From the NCBI GenBank assembly GCA_040878345.1, contig JBBDML010000004.1, positions 98,074 to 162,073 of the forward strand: a stretch of 64,000 bases of DNA, read 5' to 3'. This document shows, in pieces, positions 1-8,646 of this stretch. How positions within the stretch are numbered: the first letter of the stretch is position 1; every line of letters begins with the position of its first letter. The translations under genes were made by a program, and so were the position numbers. This DNA is from ZC4RG35 sp040878345. GTDB taxonomy: Bacteria > Actinomycetota > Acidimicrobiia > Spongiisociales > ZC4RG35. A model generated the notes under the pieces. The model had not been told where the DNA came from, ran no database searches, and was given only the letters and a program-made list of their open reading frames with translations.

Positions 1-597
1 CATCTCTCGGGTTCGGATGCCGTTTCCACCCTGGCTGCCGCCGAGCCTCACCTCGAGGGGGTGGTGGCGGTGGGCCTCGACTCTTCGGAGCTGGGCAACC
101 CACCGGAGCTGTTCGAGGGGGCCTACCTCATGGCTCGGCAGCTCGGGCTGAGGGCTGTGGCCCACGCCGGTGAGGAGGGGCCTGCGGATTACGTGATCGC
201 CGCCCTCGACGTCCTGGGAGCCGAGCGTATCGATCACGGAGTGCGCAGTCTCGAGGATCCCGGATTGGTGTCCCGTCTGGCAAGGGACCGGGTGCCGCTG
301 ACCGTATGCCCGTTGTCCAACGTGGCGCTGAAAGTGGTTCCCCGGCTGGAAGACCACCCTCTCCCCCGGATGATGGAGGCCGGGCTCCTGGTGAGTGTCA
401 ACTCCGACGACCCGGCATATTTCGGCGGGTATGTCGGTGCCAACTACCGGGGGTTGGTCGAGAGCCTCGGCTTCGGAGTCACCGAGCTGGTGAAGCTGGC
501 CAAAAACTCGATCGTGTCCTCGTTCCTCGACGATGTCCGCAAGATGGAGCTGCTCGCCGGGCTGGACGAGGCTGCAACGAGAGCCGACACCCGGTGA
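1..597 (+). CDS. Adenine deaminase (adenosine deaminase family), C-terminal part
   Basis: This is the end of a zinc-dependent purine deaminase of the adenosine/adenine deaminase family; the open frame enters from the left edge and 198 residues are visible. The family hydrolyses the 6-amino group of adenine or adenosine for purine salvage. Visible active-site motifs are HAGEE (near base 163), the zinc-ligand DHG (near 235) and the SDDP motif (near 406). The stretch CPLSN followed by VNSDDPAYFGGY resembles the fungal Aah1/Pseudomonas-type adenine deaminase branch more than E. coli Add, which has TDDP followed by unrelated residues. I therefore prefer adenine as substrate; adenosine remains possible. 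It ends 15 bases before a convergent thioesterase gene. Confidence 0.85.
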   Translation, partial: HLSGSDAVSTLAAAEPHLEGVVAVGLDSSELGNPPELFEGAYLMARQLGLRAVAHAGEEGPADYVIAALDVLGAERIDHGVRSLEDPGLVSRLARDRVPLTVCPLSNVALKVVPRLEDHPLPRMMEAGLLVSVNSDDPAYFGGYVGANYRGLVESLGFGVTELVKLAKNSIVSSFLDDVRKMELLAGLDEAATRADTR

Positions 598-612
598 GAA
601 CCGACGGCGGGC

Positions 613-1410
613 CTACCGGGAGACCAGGGCCAGCTGTCTCGACTGGGCCACCAGATGGCCCTCGCTGTCCCAGATCTCGCCGTCCTCCTCCAGCCAGCCT
701 CCGGTGATGAACCGGGTGTGGAACCGGCAGGCGAGCCACTCGTGGGGCCCAGGGTCCCTGACGTGGACCGTGAGGTCGATGGTGGGCGTCCATCCCAGGG
801 GGAGGCCCGAGTTGAAGATGGCCGGTGGCATTGCGTCTGAGGCGAGCACCATCCCGTAGGGGTCGAAGAGCTCGCCTTGCATCAGGCGAACCCAGCCTCG
901 GATCTCGGGCATCCTCCCCGCCGGGCCCTGGCCGAGCATGGCATCGTCAGGGTGGAGGTGAACCTCGACCTTGGACATGAAAGGTGGCGGCAGCGGGCCA
1001 TCGACGGCGGGCAGCAGCCGCACACAGTCCTCGACGGGCGGTAGGTCGGGCGGAGAGGCGTAACTCGATGTGAATGCAGGGCGCTCGGTCCGCTCGTCCA
1101 CGAATGAGGCATTGGAGGTCAGGAGGGGCCGGTCCCCGCTGAGGGTCCTCGCCTGGAGGATCGAGATGGTGCGGCCGGTCTTCAGGGTTTCGGTGAGGAT
1201 GATGGCGCTCCCGCCTCGACTCGGGTTGACGAAGCGGGCGGAGACCGAAGCCAACCTACGTCCCGGTGTCTCGGCGCCCATCGCCCGTGCTGTCATCGCC
1301 AGCAGATAGCCGCCATTGGTCACCCCGAAGATGTCCCATCCAGGCTCGATCTCTGCCGTGTAAGAGCCGTCACCTCGACCGGCGACGGAGGTTGCCGTCG
1401 AGAAGGTCAC
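613..1410 (-). CDS. Double-hotdog acyl-CoA thioesterase family protein
   Basis: A 265-residue protein with the layout of two tandem hotdog folds seen in TesB-like acyl-CoA thioesterases. The first half has the GVTNGGYLLA segment on the central hotdog helix and the second half (about residues 150-265) repeats the fold. The family hydrolyses acyl-CoA to free acid and CoA in the cytosol; the chain length here is unknown. The GTG start overlaps the purM stop as GTGA, so translation is probably coupled to purM, although no metabolic link to purines is evident. The assignment rests on overall similarity, not on a full catalytic triad that I can name. Confidence 0.65.
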   Translation of the reverse strand: MTFSTATSVAGRGDGSYTAEIEPGWDIFGVTNGGYLLAMTARAMGAETPGRRLASVSARFVNPSRGGSAIILTETLKTGRTISILQARTLSGDRPLLTSNASFVDERTERPAFTSSYASPPDLPPVEDCVRLLPAVDGPLPPPFMSKVEVHLHPDDAMLGQGPAGRMPEIRGWVRLMQGELFDPYGMVLASDAMPPAIFNSGLPLGWTPTIDLTVHVRDPGPHEWLACRFHTRFITGGWLEEDGEIWDSEGHLVAQSRQLALVSR

Positions 1411-2375
1411 GCCAGCGCAACCACTCCGGAGTCCGTGATCATCCCGATCGGTTTGGCATCATCGATCCCGCCGAGTATCCGACCCAGGTCCGGGGGCGCC
1501 ACCACCAGACAGAACCCGATGCCCATGTTGAAGGTGCCGAACATCTCACCCCGGTCGACCCCCCGTTCGGCGATCGAGGCGAAGACAGGAGGCGGCTCCC
1601 AGGAGTCGGTCTCGATGACGGCCCCCATCCCTGCGGGGAGCGAGCGAGCGAGGTTGGCGGCGATCCCGCCACCCGTGACGTGGGCTGCGGCGTGAACGCC
1701 ACCGCCATCGATCACATCGAGGACTCTGGGGCTGTAGATCACCGAGGGTTGGAGCAACTCAGGACCGTGGTCATCGAGATCGTCACCGAACAGACGGCGG
1801 ACCAGGGAGAACCCGTTCGACCTCAGGTTGGGCGAGGCCAGGCCGACGACGACGTCACCCACTTCCACCCGGTCAGGTCGGAGCTCCGCCCCTTCCTCTA
1901 CGACACCCATGGCGGTGGCAGCCAGATCGACGGCCTCAGGGTCCATTACACCGGGGTGCTCGGCGGTCTCGCCACCCAGGAGGGGGCATCGGGCGATGAG
2001 GCAGCCTTGGGCGATCGAGCCCACGATGGTGGCGTCCCGGTCGGCGTCCAGAGAGCCCACCGCCATATAGTCGACCAGCCCGAGTGGCCGGGCCCCCACC
2101 ACCGCCAGGTCGTCGACGCACATCGCCACCAGATCGTGACCCACTCCCTTCCAGAGACCGGTGCGGCGCGCCAACTCCAGCTTGGTCCCCACGCCGTCGG
2201 TGGTCATCATCAGAACCGGGCGGGAGTAGCCCTCCGGGGCCCTGACTCCGGCGGCGAACCCACCGAATGCCCCCACCACCTGCGGTCCCCAAGTCGCGGT
2301 GACCGAGGAGGCGATCCGGGTCACGTGGCGATTCGCCCCGTCGAGATCGACCCCGGCTTCCCGGTAAGAGGTCAT
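1407..2375 (-). CDS. purM: Phosphoribosylformylglycinamidine cyclo-ligase (AIR synthetase)
   Basis: PurM closes the imidazole ring, converting FGAM plus ATP to AIR, the fifth step of purine synthesis. The protein is 322 residues from an ATG at 2375. The frame stays open further upstream into purF, but residues typical of PurM begin at MTSYREAGVD, so the longer start is rejected. TDGVGTKLELA near the N-terminus and the glycine-rich GGGIAANLARSLP segment are PurM signatures. One base separates the start from the purF stop, and the stop overlaps the next gene as GTGA, placing purF, purM and the thioesterase in one operon. Confidence 0.95.
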   Translation of the reverse strand: MTSYREAGVDLDGANRHVTRIASSVTATWGPQVVGAFGGFAAGVRAPEGYSRPVLMMTTDGVGTKLELARRTGLWKGVGHDLVAMCVDDLAVVGARPLGLVDYMAVGSLDADRDATIVGSIAQGCLIARCPLLGGETAEHPGVMDPEAVDLAATAMGVVEEGAELRPDRVEVGDVVVGLASPNLRSNGFSLVRRLFGDDLDDHGPELLQPSVIYSPRVLDVIDGGGVHAAAHVTGGGIAANLARSLPAGMGAVIETDSWEPPPVFASIAERGVDRGEMFGTFNMGIGFCLVVAPPDLGRILGGIDDAKPIGMITDSGVVALA

Positions 2376-2376
2376 C

Positions 2377-3807
2377 TCAATGACGTTCGAGCTGGAACTT
2401 GTCGGAGGTCTCCGGGATGTCGGCGGGGTACTCACCGGAGAGGCAGGCTGTGCAGAAGCCGGCGTCGGCGACACCGGTTGCCTCGAGCAGGCCCTCGAGC
2501 GACAGGTACCCCAGGGTGTCCGCCCCGAGATGGCCCCTGATCTCCTCGACGGTCATGTGAGCGGCGATCAGCGTGGAGCGATCGGAGGTGTCCATCCCGT
2601 AGAAGCAGGGCCAGCGGTAGGGCGGCGATGAGATCCGGAGGTGGACTTCGGCGGCGCCGGCATCACGCACCATCGAGACCAGCTTCCTGGTGGTGGAGCC
2701 GCGCACGATGGAGTCGTCGACCAGGACCACCCGCTTGCCCCCGAGACTGTCCGGTATCGGGTTGAGCTTGAGGCGGATGCCCTGGTCCCTCAGCATCTGG
2801 GTGGGCTCGATGAAGGTCCGGCCAACATACCGGTTCTTGACCAAGCCGTCGGTGTAGGGGATCCCGCTGGCGGCGGCGAACCCCTGGGCGGCGGGAATCC
2901 CCGACTCAGGGACCGGGACGACGACGTCGGCATTGGCGGGGTGCTCGTCGGCCAGACGTCGTCCCATATCGTGACGGGCGCCATGGATGCTCCGCCCGTA
3001 CATGTGGGAATCGGGCCGGGCGAAGTAGACGAACTCGAAGAGGCAGAGACCCGGTTTGACCTCCTGGAACGGGTAGTGGCTCTTCACTCCATTGGCGTCG
3101 ATCACGATCATCTCGCCGGGCGCCACCTCTCGCACGAACTTGGCGCCGACCAGGTCGAGGGCTGCGGTCTCCGAGGAGAGGACCCAGCCGCCGTCGCTCA
3201 GGGCCCCCAGGCACAGCGGTCGGAAGCCGTTCGGGTCGCGGAGCCCGACGATGCGGCCCTGGTCCATCAGAACCAGCGAGAAGGCACCCTTCCAGGATGG
3301 CGCCACCTCCATCAAGGCCACCTCGAGACCTCGGGAGTCCGACCGCTCGTCATCGATGAGACGGGCGAGTCCTTCCGCCATCAGGTCGGAGTCGGTGGTT
3401 GCAGTAGAGACCCCGAGTGACGCAGCCAGCTCGGCGGTGTTGGTCAGGTTCCCGTTGTGCCCGAGGGCGACACTGGTGTTACCCACCTGCCGATGGGCCG
3501 GCTGTGCATTGGCCCAGCTGGTCGAGCCCATGGTCGAGTACCTGGTGTGGCCGATACCGAGGTGCCCGTCGAGGCCGGCCAGCGCCGGCTCGTCGAAGAC
3601 CTGAGCCACCAGCCCCAGGTCCTTGAAGACCGTGACCGTCTCGCCATTCGAGGTGGCGATGCCGGCCGACTCTTGCCCTCGATGCTGGAGGGCAAACAGG
3701 CCGAAGTAGATCAGATGGGAGACTCTCTGGGTGGTCGAGTAGGCGGCGAAGACCCCGCATGCCTCACCGGGGGCTTCGAGTGTCTCAGTCGGGGCCGCTC
3801 CGGGCAC
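2377..3807 (-). CDS. purF: Amidophosphoribosyltransferase
   Basis: PurF transfers ammonia from glutamine to PRPP, the committed step of purine synthesis. The 476-residue protein has a 16-residue propeptide ending before Cys17 of ACGVFA, the N-terminal nucleophile of the glutaminase domain, followed by the RYSTMG segment. The PRPP-binding loop VVLVDDSIVRGST lies in the C-terminal phosphoribosyltransferase domain. Cysteines in CLFEF, WPCFYG and CTAC match the four ligands of the Fe-S-containing Bacillus-type enzyme. It starts with GTG at 3807, with a TAGGAT hexamer six bases upstream and no ribosome-binding site, so a leaderless transcript is likely. purM follows directly. Confidence 0.97.
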   Translation of the reverse strand: MPGAAPTETLEAPGEACGVFAAYSTTQRVSHLIYFGLFALQHRGQESAGIATSNGETVTVFKDLGLVAQVFDEPALAGLDGHLGIGHTRYSTMGSTSWANAQPAHRQVGNTSVALGHNGNLTNTAELAASLGVSTATTDSDLMAEGLARLIDDERSDSRGLEVALMEVAPSWKGAFSLVLMDQGRIVGLRDPNGFRPLCLGALSDGGWVLSSETAALDLVGAKFVREVAPGEMIVIDANGVKSHYPFQEVKPGLCLFEFVYFARPDSHMYGRSIHGARHDMGRRLADEHPANADVVVPVPESGIPAAQGFAAASGIPYTDGLVKNRYVGRTFIEPTQMLRDQGIRLKLNPIPDSLGGKRVVLVDDSIVRGSTTRKLVSMVRDAGAAEVHLRISSPPYRWPCFYGMDTSDRSTLIAAHMTVEEIRGHLGADTLGYLSLEGLLEATGVADAGFCTACLSGEYPADIPETSDKFQLERH

Positions 3808-3813
3808 GACCCC

Positions 3814-3819
3814 ATCCTA
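3814..3819 (-). promoter_or_regulatory. Predicted -10 element of purF
   Basis: The minus strand reads TAGGAT six bases before the purF GTG, overlapping the mobA stop codon. There is no recognisable -35 and no Shine-Dalgarno sequence. The position predicts transcription starting at or beside the start codon. Confidence 0.4.
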
Positions 3820-4389
3820 GGTCCCGAACCGGGCCAGGCCTTCCTCGATCCGAGAAGCGTCGTCCACCGAGTACCAGCTCCGGCCGTCCTCCCCCCACAC
3901 CGCCCACTCATCGGGTGTCACCGGACGGAAGGAGACACGATCGAGGAGGCTCTGGATCGACCCACCGCTCCTCGCCTCTTCCAGCGCCGCCCCGGCCACG
4001 ACCCTGGGGTAGAGGGCGCAGGTCACCTGTCGGACCCCATCGTGGTCGACCGGGACCACCGGCACCTCCGTGGCCAGGCCGACGAGCCCGGCAAGAGTGG
4101 CTCGGGTCACGAAAGGCTGGTCGACCGCCACCACCAGGACCTGCGCCTGCTCGGCGCGGCCGAGAGCGGTGGCGATACCGGCCAGGGGCCCCTCGGCGTG
4201 AACCGAGTCGGGCCAGCACTCCCAGCCCTCCCGGTCAGGGCCCAGCACCACCACCCGTTCGGCGACCTCGGCCAAGGCTGCCCCGACCCGGGCCAGCATG
4301 GTGCCGGAGCCGACCACCACGTCGCTCTTGTCCTGGCCCATCCGCCTGCTGCGGCCACCGGTGAGGACCGCGCCAAGGACTCCGCTCAT
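3817..4389 (-). CDS. mobA: Molybdenum cofactor guanylyltransferase
   Basis: MobA attaches GMP to molybdopterin to form the guanine dinucleotide cofactor used by DMSO-reductase-type enzymes. The 190-residue protein opens with LTGGRSRRMGQDK, the nucleotide-binding signature of the MobA/IspD glycosyltransferase-like fold. EGPLAGI and VDQPF correspond to the conserved EGPLAG and D-x-P-F positions. It lies between pfkA and purF with an 18-base gap upstream holding a TACGCT hexamer. No other molybdenum-cofactor gene is in the window, so the neighbourhood gives no independent support; a related nucleotidyltransferase of this superfamily cannot be wholly excluded. Confidence 0.85.
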   Translation of the reverse strand: MSGVLGAVLTGGRSRRMGQDKSDVVVGSGTMLARVGAALAEVAERVVVLGPDREGWECWPDSVHAEGPLAGIATALGRAEQAQVLVVAVDQPFVTRATLAGLVGLATEVPVVPVDHDGVRQVTCALYPRVVAGAALEEARSGGSIQSLLDRVSFRPVTPDEWAVWGEDGRSWYSVDDASRIEEGLARFGT

Positions 4390-4397
4390 CTCCGAGG

Positions 4398-4403
4398 AGC
4401 GTA
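4398..4403 (-). promoter_or_regulatory. Predicted -10 element of mobA
   Basis: TACGCT on the minus strand, eight bases before the mobA ATG, in the short gap after pfkA. It fits the TANNNT pattern seen before many genes here; mobA could equally be read from the pfkA transcript. Confidence 0.25.
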
Positions 4404-4407
4404 GGCG

Positions 4408-5529
4408 TCAGTCGCCGAGTGAGATCCCCAGATGACGCGCCGTCATCAGCCAGGGATGGTCGAGGGGAACCGTCTTGATCTGGCCGGCGATCTCCTTCAA
4501 GGGAACCGGCTCGGTCCTATCGCCACGGGCTGCCACCATCACCCCGTGGACCCCCTCGACGATGTACTCGGCGCAGGCCGCGCCGAGACGGGTGGCGAGG
4601 AGCCGGTCACCGGGAGATGGGGTCCCGCCCCGTTGGACGTGGCCCAGGATGGTTACCCTCGACTCCAGCCCGGTCATCTCGCTGAGCTTCGATGCGAGGA
4701 GGGTTGTACCGCCAACGCTGGTGGTGTCGAGCTCCTTGATCCGCTGCTTCAGTTGGTCGCGTTCCCCACCCTGGGCCGCGTCCTTCTTGGCAACCAGGTC
4801 GGCGCGGGTGGCGACGTCGTCGCGTGAGACGGCTCCCTCGGCCACGGCCATGATGGAGAAGCTGCTACCTGCCGCCCGACGTGCCGAGATCGAGGAGGCC
4901 ACCGCCTCCACGTCATAGGGGATCTCGGGGAGGAGGATCACGTCGGCCCCGGCGGCGATCCCCGATCCCAGGGCCAGCCAGCCGGCGGTGTGGCCCATCA
5001 ACTCCACCACCATGATCCGGTGATGGCTATGGGCCGTCGAGTGGAGACGGTCGATGGCCTCGGTGGCGATCCCCATGGCGGTGTCGAATCCGAAGGTGAT
5101 GTCGGTGCCCACCACGTCGTTGTCGATGGTCTTGGGCAGGGTCAGCACCCGGACCCCGATCTCGTGGAGCTTGAGGGCGTTCTTGACCGTCCCGTCGCCG
5201 CCGAGGCACACCAGTGCCTCCAGCTCGTGCTTGTCCACCACGTCACGCATCACCGGTGTCATGTCGAGGGTGCGGCCATCACCCATGTCCATACGGTCGA
5301 TCTTGACCCGGCTGGTGCCGAGCACGGTGCCCCCTCTGGTGAGGATCCCGGAGAGGTCGTCGGAGCTGAGACGGGAGAACCGATTCTGCATGAGCCCGAG
5401 GAACCCGTCGTGGAACCCGATGACATGCATCCCGTAGGCCCGTTGTGCCGACTTCCCCACGGCTCGTATGGCGGCGTTGAGACCGGGGCTGTCACCCCCC
5501 GCAGTCAGGATGCCGATGGTGCGGGCCAT
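4408..5529 (-). CDS. pfkA: 6-phosphofructokinase, ATP-type with mixed G/K active-site signature
   Basis: Phosphorylates fructose 6-phosphate in glycolysis. The 373-residue protein starts with a typical nucleotide loop GILTAGGDSPGLNAA. GGDGT at residues 110-114 has glycine at the position (E. coli Gly104) that favours ATP, while KTIDND at 133-138 has lysine where E. coli ATP enzymes have glycine (Gly124). This G/K combination is typical of actinobacterial group III enzymes, which are usually ATP-dependent. PPi-dependent enzymes normally pair aspartate with lysine. The start is an ATG at 5529, seven bases after a TACCAT that is part of the upstream GGTACC repeat cluster. mobA follows 18 bases downstream. 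Confidence 0.93.
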   Translation of the reverse strand: MARTIGILTAGGDSPGLNAAIRAVGKSAQRAYGMHVIGFHDGFLGLMQNRFSRLSSDDLSGILTRGGTVLGTSRVKIDRMDMGDGRTLDMTPVMRDVVDKHELEALVCLGGDGTVKNALKLHEIGVRVLTLPKTIDNDVVGTDITFGFDTAMGIATEAIDRLHSTAHSHHRIMVVELMGHTAGWLALGSGIAAGADVILLPEIPYDVEAVASSISARRAAGSSFSIMAVAEGAVSRDDVATRADLVAKKDAAQGGERDQLKQRIKELDTTSVGGTTLLASKLSEMTGLESRVTILGHVQRGGTPSPGDRLLATRLGAACAEYIVEGVHGVMVAARGDRTEPVPLKEIAGQIKTVPLDHPWLMTARHLGISLGD

Positions 5530-5536
5530 TGAGGCG

Positions 5537-5542
5537 ATGGTA
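5537..5542 (-). promoter_or_regulatory. Predicted -10 element of pfkA
   Basis: TACCAT on the minus strand, seven bases before the pfkA ATG. It is formed by the first GGTACC unit of the adjacent repeat cluster, so the repeat may supply the promoter. Confidence 0.3.
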
Positions 5543-5610
5543 CCGGTTGCCCGGCTTCGCCTGGTTCCGGGTACCGGGTGCCTGGTACCGGTTACCTGTT
5601 ACCTGGTACC
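5539..5610. repeat. Heptamer repeat cluster built on GGTACC (copy A)
   Basis: The gap between purL and pfkA contains four GGTACC palindromes in 72 bases (5539, 5570, 5584 and 5605). From about 5583 they form a 7-bp period: TGGTACC, GGTTACC, TGTTACC, TGGTACC. The same heptamer occurs in the opposite orientation upstream of argS at 39.8 kb. No coding potential is apparent. Confidence 0.75.
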
Positions 5611-5615
5611 GGGGA

Positions 5616-7766
5616 CTAGCCGGTCAGGGCCCGCCCCAATGCGTTACGCCAGATGTCTCCGGCCGTCTTCAGCGCTATCGACTCCTCACCGATGACGATG
5701 GCATGTCCCGACATGGTTCCGACCCTGCGTCCCATGGGAAGGTCGTCCCAACCCGGCTCGACCACCGCCACCACACGATGGGGGTCCTCGCCGAACAGGG
5801 TGTGGGTCGCCGCCGGCTCGATGATGGCTCCCACTCCCGAGGCGATGCAGATCTCGGCGATGGCAACGCCAAGCCCGCCGTCGGAGACGTCATGGAGCAC
5901 CGGCACCCTATGGGCCAGGTCGGCGACTATCTCGATGACCCGCCGGGCGGTTGCGGGGTCGGGTGGTGTGGGTCGGCCACCCAGCTCCCCCAGGTGCGCC
6001 TGAAGCCGTGTGCCGGCGAGATTCGATGTGGGCTCCGGGCCGATCACCCAGACTTCCATCCCGGGGCGGGCCCGGTCGAGACGGGGAGGCTCGCCCGGCA
6101 TCGGATCCGCCAGCCCGAGTAGCCCCACTACCGGGGTGGGGTGGATGTCGACGCCGTCGGTCTCGTTGTAGAACGACACATTGCCACCCACCACCGGGAT
6201 CCCCAGGGCCTCACAGGCCTCGGAGATCCCCTCAACGGTCTCCTTGAACTGCCACATGACCTCCGGTTTCTCAGGGTTGCCGAAGTTGAGGTTGTCCACC
6301 AGTGCCAGGGGGCGGGCACCGGTCACTGCCACATTGAGGGCCGCCTCGTACACCAGGCGGGAAGCTCCCAGTCGAGGGTCGAGGAGACAGAGACGCCCGT
6401 TGCCGTCGGTCGAAACCGCCAGGCCCTTGTCGGTCCCCCTGATCCGCAGCAGGGAGCCGTCGCTTCCAGGGCCGACCACGGTGTTGAGGAACAGCATGTG
6501 GTCGTACTGCTGGTGAGCCCAGGCCGAGGACCCGACGGCGGGATCAGCGAGGAGCCCGAGGAGGAGGTCGATGGGGCCCGTCGTCGGTGTCTCGAACCGG
6601 CGGTCCCACAGCTGGTCGAGCCATGCGGGCCGCGCCGCGGGGCGGTCGTAGAGCGGGGCGTCGTCGGACAGCGAGGCGGCCGGGATATCGGCCACCACCT
6701 CGCCGTGGTACCGGACCACCAGGGTGCTGCCGCCGTTGACGAGTCCGACCACACTCGAGTCGATCTCCCACCTCGCCGCCACGGCCAGGACCTCATCGAC
6801 CATCTCGGGATGGACGAAGGCCATCATCCGCTCCTGGGACTCCGACATCAACAGCTCGGGGGCGGTCATCCCACCCTCTCTGACGTGGACCGCTTCCAGA
6901 TCCACCTCCATGCCAACTCCGGCCCGACTCGCTGGCTCCGAGGTGGCGCAGGAGAGCCCGGCCGCCCCGAGATCCTGGACCCCGACTACCAGCCCCCGCC
7001 AGTACATCTCCAGACAGGCCTCGATCAACTTCTTCTCCTCGAAGGGATCCCCGACCTGGACGCTGGGCCGCTTGGCCCCGGCCTCCTCGTCGAAGGACGC
7101 CGATGCCAGCACCGATGCCCCACCGATGCCGTCCCGCCCAGTGGCCTTCCCCAGCAGGACGGCAACCGTCCCCGGCTCACCGGCAGTGCCGAGGACCAAC
7201 TGCTCGCGGCGGAGTATCCCCAGGCACATCACGTTCACCAGGGGGTTCCCGGTGTAACAGTCGTCGAAGTCGATCTCCCCGCCAACGGTGGGCACCCCCA
7301 CCGCATTGCCGTACCCGGCGATCCCGGCGACCACCCCCTTGAACAGGAAGCGGTTCCTGGGGTTGTCGAGAGGACCGAAGCGGATCTGGTCCCACAGGGC
7401 GATGGGGCGGGCCCCCATGGTGAAGACGTCCCTCAGGATGCCACCCACCCCGGTGGCCGCCCCCTGGTAGGGCTCGACGAAGGAGGGATGGTTGTGACTC
7501 TCGATCCGGATCGCAGCCAGCCATCCGTCACCGATGTCGACCACCCCGGCGTTCTCACCGGGGCCGACCACCACCCACGGGGCCTCGGTCGGGAAGCGGC
7601 GCAGGTGGGACCTGGAGGACTTGTAGGAGCAGTGCTCGGACCACATCACCGAGTACATGGCGAGCTCGGCCGGCCTCGGGTCACGCCCCAGGAGCTCGAG
7701 GAGCCGATCGTGCTCGTCATCGGTCATGCCCAAGTGACGGTGCACCGATTCGGTCACGGGTGTCAT
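5616..7766 (-). CDS. purL: Phosphoribosylformylglycinamidine synthase subunit PurL
   Basis: Synthetase subunit of FGAM synthase, which aminates FGAR using ATP and ammonia from PurQ. At 716 residues it is the small Gram-positive type that works as a complex with PurQ and PurS. The signature IESHNHPS near residue 85 and repeated PurM-like halves (DLGAAGLSC, later HDVSDGGLG) are clear. The ATG overlaps the purQ stop as ATGA, so the four genes purC-purS-purQ-purL are translationally coupled. The GGTACC repeat cluster follows its stop. Confidence 0.97.
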   Translation of the reverse strand: MTPVTESVHRHLGMTDDEHDRLLELLGRDPRPAELAMYSVMWSEHCSYKSSRSHLRRFPTEAPWVVVGPGENAGVVDIGDGWLAAIRIESHNHPSFVEPYQGAATGVGGILRDVFTMGARPIALWDQIRFGPLDNPRNRFLFKGVVAGIAGYGNAVGVPTVGGEIDFDDCYTGNPLVNVMCLGILRREQLVLGTAGEPGTVAVLLGKATGRDGIGGASVLASASFDEEAGAKRPSVQVGDPFEEKKLIEACLEMYWRGLVVGVQDLGAAGLSCATSEPASRAGVGMEVDLEAVHVREGGMTAPELLMSESQERMMAFVHPEMVDEVLAVAARWEIDSSVVGLVNGGSTLVVRYHGEVVADIPAASLSDDAPLYDRPAARPAWLDQLWDRRFETPTTGPIDLLLGLLADPAVGSSAWAHQQYDHMLFLNTVVGPGSDGSLLRIRGTDKGLAVSTDGNGRLCLLDPRLGASRLVYEAALNVAVTGARPLALVDNLNFGNPEKPEVMWQFKETVEGISEACEALGIPVVGGNVSFYNETDGVDIHPTPVVGLLGLADPMPGEPPRLDRARPGMEVWVIGPEPTSNLAGTRLQAHLGELGGRPTPPDPATARRVIEIVADLAHRVPVLHDVSDGGLGVAIAEICIASGVGAIIEPAATHTLFGEDPHRVVAVVEPGWDDLPMGRRVGTMSGHAIVIGEESIALKTAGDIWRNALGRALTG

Positions 7767-8410
7767 GCCGGTGCCATCGACCGGAGGAAGCCCTCGAGGA
7801 GAATCAATCCGTCGGCCGAGCCCAGCAACGGGTCACTGCCGCGCTCGGGGTGGGGCATCACCCCGACCACGTTGCCGGTTTGGTTCGCCACCGCCGCCGC
7901 CCGGTGCTGTGAGCCGTTCGGGTCGCCGATGTAGCGGAGGACGACCCGCCCCTCGCCGGATGGGTCGACCCAGTTGCCCTCATAGGAATTGAGTGGGATC
8001 CGGATGCGCTGCCCATCTCTGGCAGCCCTGGTGAGGATGGTCTCGGTATCTACCACCTCGACCTCCACGAACCGGCAGATGAAGGAGAGGTCCCGGTTGG
8101 CGATGAGAGCACCCGGGAGGAGCCCGGCCTCACACAGGATCTGGAATCCGTTGCAGATGCCGAGCACCGGCGCACCCGACTCTGCCATCCGGGTCACCTC
8201 GGCCATCACCGGCGAGAACCTGGCGATGGCCCCGGTGCGAAGGGCATCTCCATGGGCGAACCCCCCGGGGAGTACCACACCGCCGAACTCGGAGAGATCG
8301 GTGTCGCGATGCCAGACCAGGTCGGCCACGCCGCCCATGGTCTCCAGGGCGTGGACCACGTCGTGTTCGCAGTTGCTCCCGGGGAACACCACCACCGCCA
8401 CCTTCATCAT
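7763..8410 (-). CDS. purQ: Phosphoribosylformylglycinamidine synthase subunit PurQ (glutaminase)
   Basis: Glutamine amidotransferase subunit that feeds ammonia to PurL. The class I triad is visible: cysteine in GICNGFQ, and histidine and glutamate in MPHPERG near the C-terminus. The chosen ATG at 8410 overlaps the purS stop as ATGA and gives 215 residues; a second ATG directly follows it, so the start could be 8407. An upstream in-frame extension to 8464 lies inside purS, has no PurQ similarity and is rejected. Confidence 0.95.
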   Translation of the reverse strand: MMKVAVVVFPGSNCEHDVVHALETMGGVADLVWHRDTDLSEFGGVVLPGGFAHGDALRTGAIARFSPVMAEVTRMAESGAPVLGICNGFQILCEAGLLPGALIANRDLSFICRFVEVEVVDTETILTRAARDGQRIRIPLNSYEGNWVDPSGEGRVVLRYIGDPNGSQHRAAAVANQTGNVVGVMPHPERGSDPLLGSADGLILLEGFLRSMAPA

Positions 8411-8646
8411 CCGACCTCTACCTCGAAATCCTCGATTACCGGGTTGGCGAGGAGCCTGCGGCACATTTCCTCGACCCTGGCCTCGACCTGGCGGGGGTCA
8501 TCGCCTTCGACCTCCATGTGGATCACGCGGTCCATCCTGACCTCCCCTGCCTCGATGAATCCCAGCTCGTGAAGCGCCCTTCGCACCGTTGTCCCCTCGG
8601 GGTCTGCGATCTCGGGGCGCCGGTTGATGGTGATTGTGACCTTCAT
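8407..8646 (-). CDS. purS: Phosphoribosylformylglycinamidine synthase subunit PurS
   Basis: Small bridging subunit (79 residues) that holds PurQ and PurL together and helps channel ammonia. It begins MKVTITINRRPEIADPEG, the typical PurS opening, and has the usual length. ATGA overlaps occur on both sides: its start with the purC stop and its stop with the purQ start. Confidence 0.93.
   Translation of the reverse strand: MKVTITINRRPEIADPEGTTVRRALHELGFIEAGEVRMDRVIHMEVEGDDPRQVEARVEEMCRRLLANPVIEDFEVEVG

Noticed and set aside
1266..2540. Long plus-strand reading frame of 424 codons over purM
   Set aside because: It lies antisense to purM and purF, has arginine/histidine/proline-rich composition, and shows no known domain; high-GC coding DNA commonly opens such shadow frames.
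6141..7934. Plus-strand reading frame of 597 codons over purL
   Set aside because: It is antisense to a fully conserved purL and has no similarity to a protein family, so it is a shadow.
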